Source of the DNA: Tetrapyrgos nigripes
Lineage: Eukaryota; Basidiomycota; Agaricomycetes; Agaricales; Campanellaceae
Direction: 5' to 3'
Length of the DNA stretch: 64,000 nucleotides
NCBI GenBank assembly: GCA_013368315.1
Contig: JAACJM010000024.1
Coordinates: 310,001-374,000 of the forward strand
Both the position numbers and the translations under genes were made by a program. The notes below the pieces were generated by a model. That model had not been told where the DNA came from. It worked only from the letters and a program-made list of their open reading frames with translations, and made no database searches. Below, one piece after another: positions 59,037 to 64,000 of this stretch (positions are counted from its first letter, which is position 1; each line of letters begins with the position of its first letter).

Positions 59037-62000
59037 ATGCAGACGACTCTGTCGTCCCTCTTCAATCTCCTTGGGGATGGAGATGGCAACGATGACCATC
59101 CAGAATTACCCCCAGGAGCTCCACCTACCAGTCAGTCTCCATCTCGAAGCATAACATCATTCACTCACCCGCTCATACTATCGCAGTGTCATTCGAGGGA
59201 CCATGGTTCTCCACCCAGATATTTCTGTCCCTAACAATAGGTCTATCATCTTTCTTAATATTCTGCTATTCGAGAACAAGATGGCCTTTGCTATTTGCTC
59301 CTCGTACAAAGTTAAAGGGTGCGCTCACCAAGTACAACCATATGCCACCCCCTTACACTCATGCATCATGTTCTTTGCCAGGCTTCTCTCCGCATGAAGC
59401 ACACGCGCATCAAGCATTCTTCGGTTGGATACTCCCGACGATAAGGACGTCAGAGTTCACAATTTTACAGATTGTTGGCCTAGACGCAGCCGTGGTATGT
59501 CATTTTGTCCAATTGACGTTTTTCATAACTCAATCCCTGCAGTTGCTTAATTTCTTCAAAATGTCCTTCTATCTGTTCTCAGTCTGCTCATTCTTTGCTG
59601 TGATCGCCCTCATGCCGCTCATTTGGCAAGTGCGTCATGGCTTCCAATTCACTTGCCAGCGTATATTCACTACTCCCATTCTTCAATAGCACAACAAAAA
59701 GCTGGGCAGGGAACACCCTTGGGATGGAGAAGATGATGAAGAATGGCCAGCTTATGTTTCGTCTCGTATCCTTACAGTTGTTCCCAGCAACTCTACCCTT
59801 CCAGGCGATGATGGCTGGCTCGGACTCATCACAGACGCCAACAGTTATCTTGTTGTTCACCTCATCTTCACCTACATCTTCACGCTTCTTGCGCTCTATT
59901 TCATCTACAAAAACTACCGCCGATTCATTCGCTCCCGACAACTCTTCTCATTGGAACTTGTACACTCCATACCAGCACGTACGGTCATGGTGACAAACCT
60001 ACCTCGCCATCTTCAAGGGGAACGAGCTCTAGCAGAGTATTTTGAAAGCATGAGTATGAGCGTGGAAAGTGTATCGGTGTGTAGGGATGTAGGAGGTTTG
60101 AAGCGATTGTTGGACAAGAGGACTGAGGCTTTGCTGGCATTGGAGAAGGCTTGGGCTTCATATGTTGGCAATCCGAGCACTGTGGCCGAATACGACCCCG
60201 AAACCGTCAATTTCGCTGATGGTGACATGGAGAGTGGTCCCACTACCCCTGCAAGACTAGTCGTCCCGCACCGAAAGAGGCCAACATTACGACCTGGCTG
60301 GCTCCAACCCAAAGTTGATGCTCTGGAGCACTTGGAGAATCAGTTTCGGGATATCGACGACTTGGTCAAGAAAGTGCGGCGGACGGGAAGGTTCAAACCT
60401 ACTGAAGTGGCTTTCGTCACCTTTGAGAAGATGTCGAGCGCGCAGATTGCTTGTCAGACTGCACATTTCCCGAATCCTTTCCACGTCAATACGTATCCTG
60501 CCCCTGAACCGCGGGATATCGTCTGGGCCAATATGGTATCTTCAAACAAGAGTATCCGGGTTAGGGATATACTCGTTCTAGCTGCTTTGACGCTCCTGTT
60601 CTTCTTCTGGATCTTCCCGACGAATGCTCTTGCTATCTTGCTGAATTATAACGAAATCAAGAAGACACTGCCGTGGCTTGCTAGGTTGATTGAGAAGAAT
60701 CCAAAGGTCCAAGCTATCGTGCAGAATTCTTTGCCTTCGGTTGCTATGATTACTTTGAACGCCTTGTTGCCGTTCATGCTAGAAGGTATGCGATCTACTT
60801 TCTTTCTGTGACAGATAAGGTTGAAATATCTCTTCTAGCCCTCACCTATCTGCAGGGATACCGAGCCCGAAGTTGGATAGAGTATTCGCTCATGAAAAAG
60901 TCTGTATCCCAGCTTTTCTATGTCGCCTTTTCTCTGACATGATCATGCAGATACTTCCTTTTCCTGCTCGTCAACGTCGTCTTCATCTTCCTAGTTGCAA
61001 CTACATATTGGCAACTCGTACGTGATCTGGCCAACTACCCTGCGAAGATTCCGGAAAAGCTTGCCAAAGCTTTGCAATCTGGGAAAGCAAGGTAACAGCG
61101 ATTCCTTTTCGTGCTGTAGAATGGCTTGTTGATGGTATTTGGTGTTTCAGGAATTTCTTCCTTTCGTATACTATTCTGCAAGGTCTGTACTTGGCTTGAG
61201 GACAATCTCTCTGGATCGAACGCTGATTAATGACACTTGTCCAGGTCTTGGTATTATGCCCCTCCAGCTATTGAACCTTGGTATCATTATACCTCGGTTC
61301 ATCTTGCGAATGTTGTCTATACGAACTCCTCGAGGTACGCTTTTGGCTTCATTTTTCCTTATGAGACATCTGAATACGAGGTTTTGCAATGCAGATTTTG
61401 CAGAACTCAACGCTCCTCCCATGATTAACTATGGAGTTGTGTACCCTCAGGCAATCCTCATCTTCACCGTTACTTTGTTGTATAGTGTCGTCCAGCCTCT
61501 CATCGTCATCTTTGGTGCTGTCTACTTTGGAATGGCATATCTCGTGTACAAATACAAACTCCTCTTTGGTGAGTGGACCTTTGTACATCCAAGTCTCCAT
61601 TCACTCACTCGCTCACCTATACTTGACTCGTAGTATTCTACAAACCTTACGAATCCCAAGGTCAAGCCTGGCCACTAACCTACGTCCGTCTCATATGGGC
61701 TGTCATGATCTACCTCGTTTTCATGTTTGGTTTCTTCGCCGTATCCAAATCGATCCTCGCTACCCTACTTTTACCATTAATAGGGTTCACAGCGATTGGA
61801 TCTGGATATGTTTATTATAAATTGAACCCTCTAAGTCAATATGTGAATCTGAGCTCGGTGTTTGAAGTGGAGAGAGGAGAGGAAACGGCTGATGTAGCGA
61901 GGTTGAGGATGGGTCATCCTGTGACTTGGTCTCAGAGGTGAGGGTTTCTGTTTTGTTTTTGTTTTTCTTGGTCTTTGAAGCTGATTTATTTTGTGATGAT

Positions 62001-62961
62001 TTTTGCAGTCATTTAAATCGGAGACGCTATGCTCAGAATGATGACACGCTGTACGTCGCGCCGGAAGATGAACGGACGGATTATGTATGTGACATTTCCT
62101 TTTATTCGCACAGAAGAGTTGCTGATGTGAATACCAGTCACAACCACCGATGGCAAATTGGTATAGCGGTATTCTGAAGTAAGTCTCCTTTGCCATCTGC
62201 GAGGACGATTCCTAATATCAATGGCGTGGTTTTGCAGCACCGGCAAACGAAGATATGGACACCCAGCTCTGAACGGTGTACTCCCAGAACCTTGGCTACC
62301 TCTTAAGAAAGGCCAAACCCTCCGTAACAACCTGGAACGTGGCGAACCAACATCCCGAAATACCAACGACTCGGGTCAAGCCGTCGTCCTCACTCTCCGA
62401 AAACGACCCAGTGTTGTCCGACGATCCCGTATACCATCACTGTCAGGTGCAAGCTCAAATAACACTTCATATATGAACGGTACAGGAGGGAATGCCAACA
62501 CCTCTACCAACCCCTGGGAAGACGTTGAGTCTCGTTCGCCTGTTCGTGCATCATCAGGTTCAAGATTAGCGCATCGTCTAAGCTTCGATCATGCTACGGG
62601 AGTGATCATGTTACCAGAAGACGGCGGATGGTTGGCGGATGAAGATGAGATGGATAGTGATGAAGAAGAGGTAGAACAAGATGTACATGGGGACGAAAAT
62701 GGAGCTGCTGCGAATGGTGGTGCGAGGCCCGGGTTAGCGAGAAGTTCGACGGAGCCTGTGGTTTCTGGAGGTGCGCCTAGCTCGGTGACTTCAGCGTCAG
62801 TGGGTACGACAACGACGGATGATGAGAGGACGACGCCGATTCAGACGCCTTCTGCCAGTCCAGCTAGGATGTCAAGGTATGGGACGTATTTCCATCATCC
62901 TGAGAGAAGGAGGATGGCCATCCCAGGTGCTTTCCCGACAGGGAGAAACACGACGCAGTGA
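59037..62961 (+). CDS. CSC1/OSCA-like cation channel (DUF221 / RSN1 7TM family)
   Basis: Multi-pass membrane protein of the hyperosmolality- and stretch-gated channel family (fungal Csc1, Rsn1, Phm7). The chosen start MQTTLSSLFNLLGDGDGND precedes the first membrane helix (FSTQIFLSLTIGLSSFLIFCY), the PLLFAPRTKLKG segment and two more helices. A long cytosolic domain follows, with TVMVTNLPRHLQGERAL, VAFVTFEKMSSAQIACQ and DIVWANM. The conserved 7TM core follows: RDILVLAALTLLFFFWIFP, SLPSVAMITLNALLPFMLE, YFLFLLVNVVFIFLVATTYW, INYGVVYPQAILIFTVTLLY, LIWAVMIYLVFMFGFFAVS. The C-terminal tail is cytosolic: FEVERGEET, YGHPALNGVLPEPWLP and a long acidic Ser-rich region ending GRNTTQ. About eleven introns; no lesions were seen. 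Confidence 0.9.
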
Positions 62962-63200
62962 ATCTGATTGTATGATTGGTTGGTGGACAAGCTTCATTGT
63001 TGTCATTTTTGTTTTCTTGTCATTTGATGATCCGCATATTCTTGAATAGTCACTAGTAACTTAAGGAGGAAGATACCCTTCATGCAGATACGCTCATTCA
63101 TTTACAGCATCGTATATTCTTGTGTAATAACTACATACAGATACATTTTTATGCTTGCAACTAGGACTCATTTCAGTTGTACAAGAACTTCCAATAGAGT

Positions 63201-64000
63201 TTAGATATACATCCCTCCCTCACCAAATGTAGAAGCCTTTGCTGAAGAGGTTGGAGGATGGCTATTCTTTGGTGTATGCCAGGCAGCAGCTTCTCCATCT
63301 GAAATGGATTCCCCAACCGCGGCGAAAAGAATATTTTGAGCAGTATTCATAAAGCTTTCCGACCACTGGTACTCGTCTTCTGATAGATGAGAGAAATCAG
63401 AGGATTTGAGAGTCTTTGGGGGTGGTGTTGGGATTTTTGGGAAAGGAAGGAGGAAAAGAGTCCCTTTCAACGACTGAGAAGGGTCACTAGCTATCAAGGA
63501 CATGAGAGCTGCAGAGGTATTTGAGTGGATCATATTGGGAGGAGAGAATGGTTGGGCGGTTGATTTCTGAAGAAGGTACGCTTGTCAGGCACGGACGGAA
63601 TGATAAATCCAACAAGTGCTCACCGATGTAGAGTCAGCAGGAGCGGTCGACAGATATCGGATTGGTGCGTCTTGCTGAGCGATTGGTTCAGGAGAGATAT
63701 ATGTTGGTGACGAGTACACATCTAGGAGCGAGACGCTGAAGGATCCATCAGGGAAATTCGAACAGTCTGCAAGATAATTAAAACATACCTATTTGGCTTC
63801 AACTCGTTAAGAATGAACTCGGCATAGTCATGTATGTAGTTCAAAGGAAGCCGCGTAAATGTCTCCGAGACAATGACTGTAGACTTGGACCATGATGGTG
63901 CAAAGACTAGTCCTACCTAAACGATAGTAGAAGTTGGTACCGGTTCATAGGACGCGTCATTGCAAGTACCTGGATTTTATTGACGTAAATTGACCCAGCC
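63201..64000 (-). CDS. 3' part of a gene running off the window; possibly a proteasome assembly chaperone 1-like protein
   Basis: The gene continues beyond 64000, so the N-terminus is missing. Readable exons give VGLVFAPSWSKSTVIVSETF and RLPLNYIHDYAEFILNELKP (about 63910-63790), then VSLLDVYSSPTYISPEPIAQ and IRYLSTAPADSTS, and finally MIHSNTSAALMSLIASDPSQ, SLKGTLFLLPFPKIPTPPPK and the end GEGGMYI. The length, the hydrophobic VSLLDVYS...YI strand and the C-terminal arrangement recall Pba1/PAC1, a 20S proteasome assembly chaperone. The resemblance is weak and the call is tentative. At least three introns are present. Confidence 0.45.

Overview
This is eukaryotic nuclear DNA from a filamentous basidiomycete, most likely a saprotrophic, plant-litter or wood-decaying agaricomycete. 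Almost every gene is broken by many short introns of about 45-70 bp (GT...AG, often with a CTRAY-like branch point). The gene set is typically fungal: eIF3 subunit L, ZPR1, Spg1/Tem1 GTPase, ERG3, site-2 protease, an RBM18-like RRM protein, a CSC1-like channel, secreted GH18 chitinases and a secreted cellobiose dehydrogenase. All coordinates are genomic spans that include introns. Domain calls come from reading motifs, not from database searches.

Layout. 0.2-2.6 kb: eIF3l (+). 2.9-12.6 kb: three tandem GH18 chitinases (all -), each with a C-terminal chitin-binding module; copies 2 and 3 share a nearly identical 5' half, introns included. 12.6-15.1 kb: promoter of copy 3 and an apparently gene-poor gap. 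15.1-16.9 kb: ZPR1 (+). 18.4-19.2 kb: Spg1-type GTPase (-). 19.9-23.4 kb: cellobiose dehydrogenase (+). 23.8-27.1 kb: an uncharacterised coiled-coil protein and a secreted two-domain protein with an internal stop (both -). 28.7-29.4 kb: an acidic hypothetical protein (+), followed by about 1 kb of pyrimidine-rich minisatellite. 31.2-34.3 kb: a decayed F-box gene (-), head to head with an intact G-patch protein gene (+). 35.1-40.4 kb: ERG3 (-), RBM18-like (+) and site-2 protease (-). 41.4-43.6 kb: MYND-finger protein (-).

The right-hand third is more plastic. An intron-containing tRNA-Ser(GCU) gene at 45.3 kb lies 23 bp from a 2.6-kb nested inverted-repeat element that carries two small divergent ORFs. 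Next come an intact FAD monooxygenase (-), a broken BAHD-like acyltransferase (+), and an inverted partial copy of the 31-34 kb F-box/G-patch locus. In that copy the F-box gene is intact and the G-patch gene is reduced to a remnant, the reverse of the first locus. A second FAD monooxygenase copy carries a single-base frameshift. The window ends with a CSC1/OSCA-like channel gene (+) and the 3' part of a gene that may encode a proteasome assembly chaperone (-).

Functional themes. The chitinases and cellobiose dehydrogenase form a secreted polysaccharide-degrading set. ERG3 and the S2P protease sit close together, and in basidiomycetes S2P activates the SREBP factor that controls sterol genes, so this is a suggestive but unproven neighbourhood. 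The monooxygenase/acyltransferase/F-box block looks like duplicated and decaying accessory DNA. Several single-base lesions are reported; each could be a true pseudogenising mutation or an assembly error, and I cannot tell which from sequence alone.
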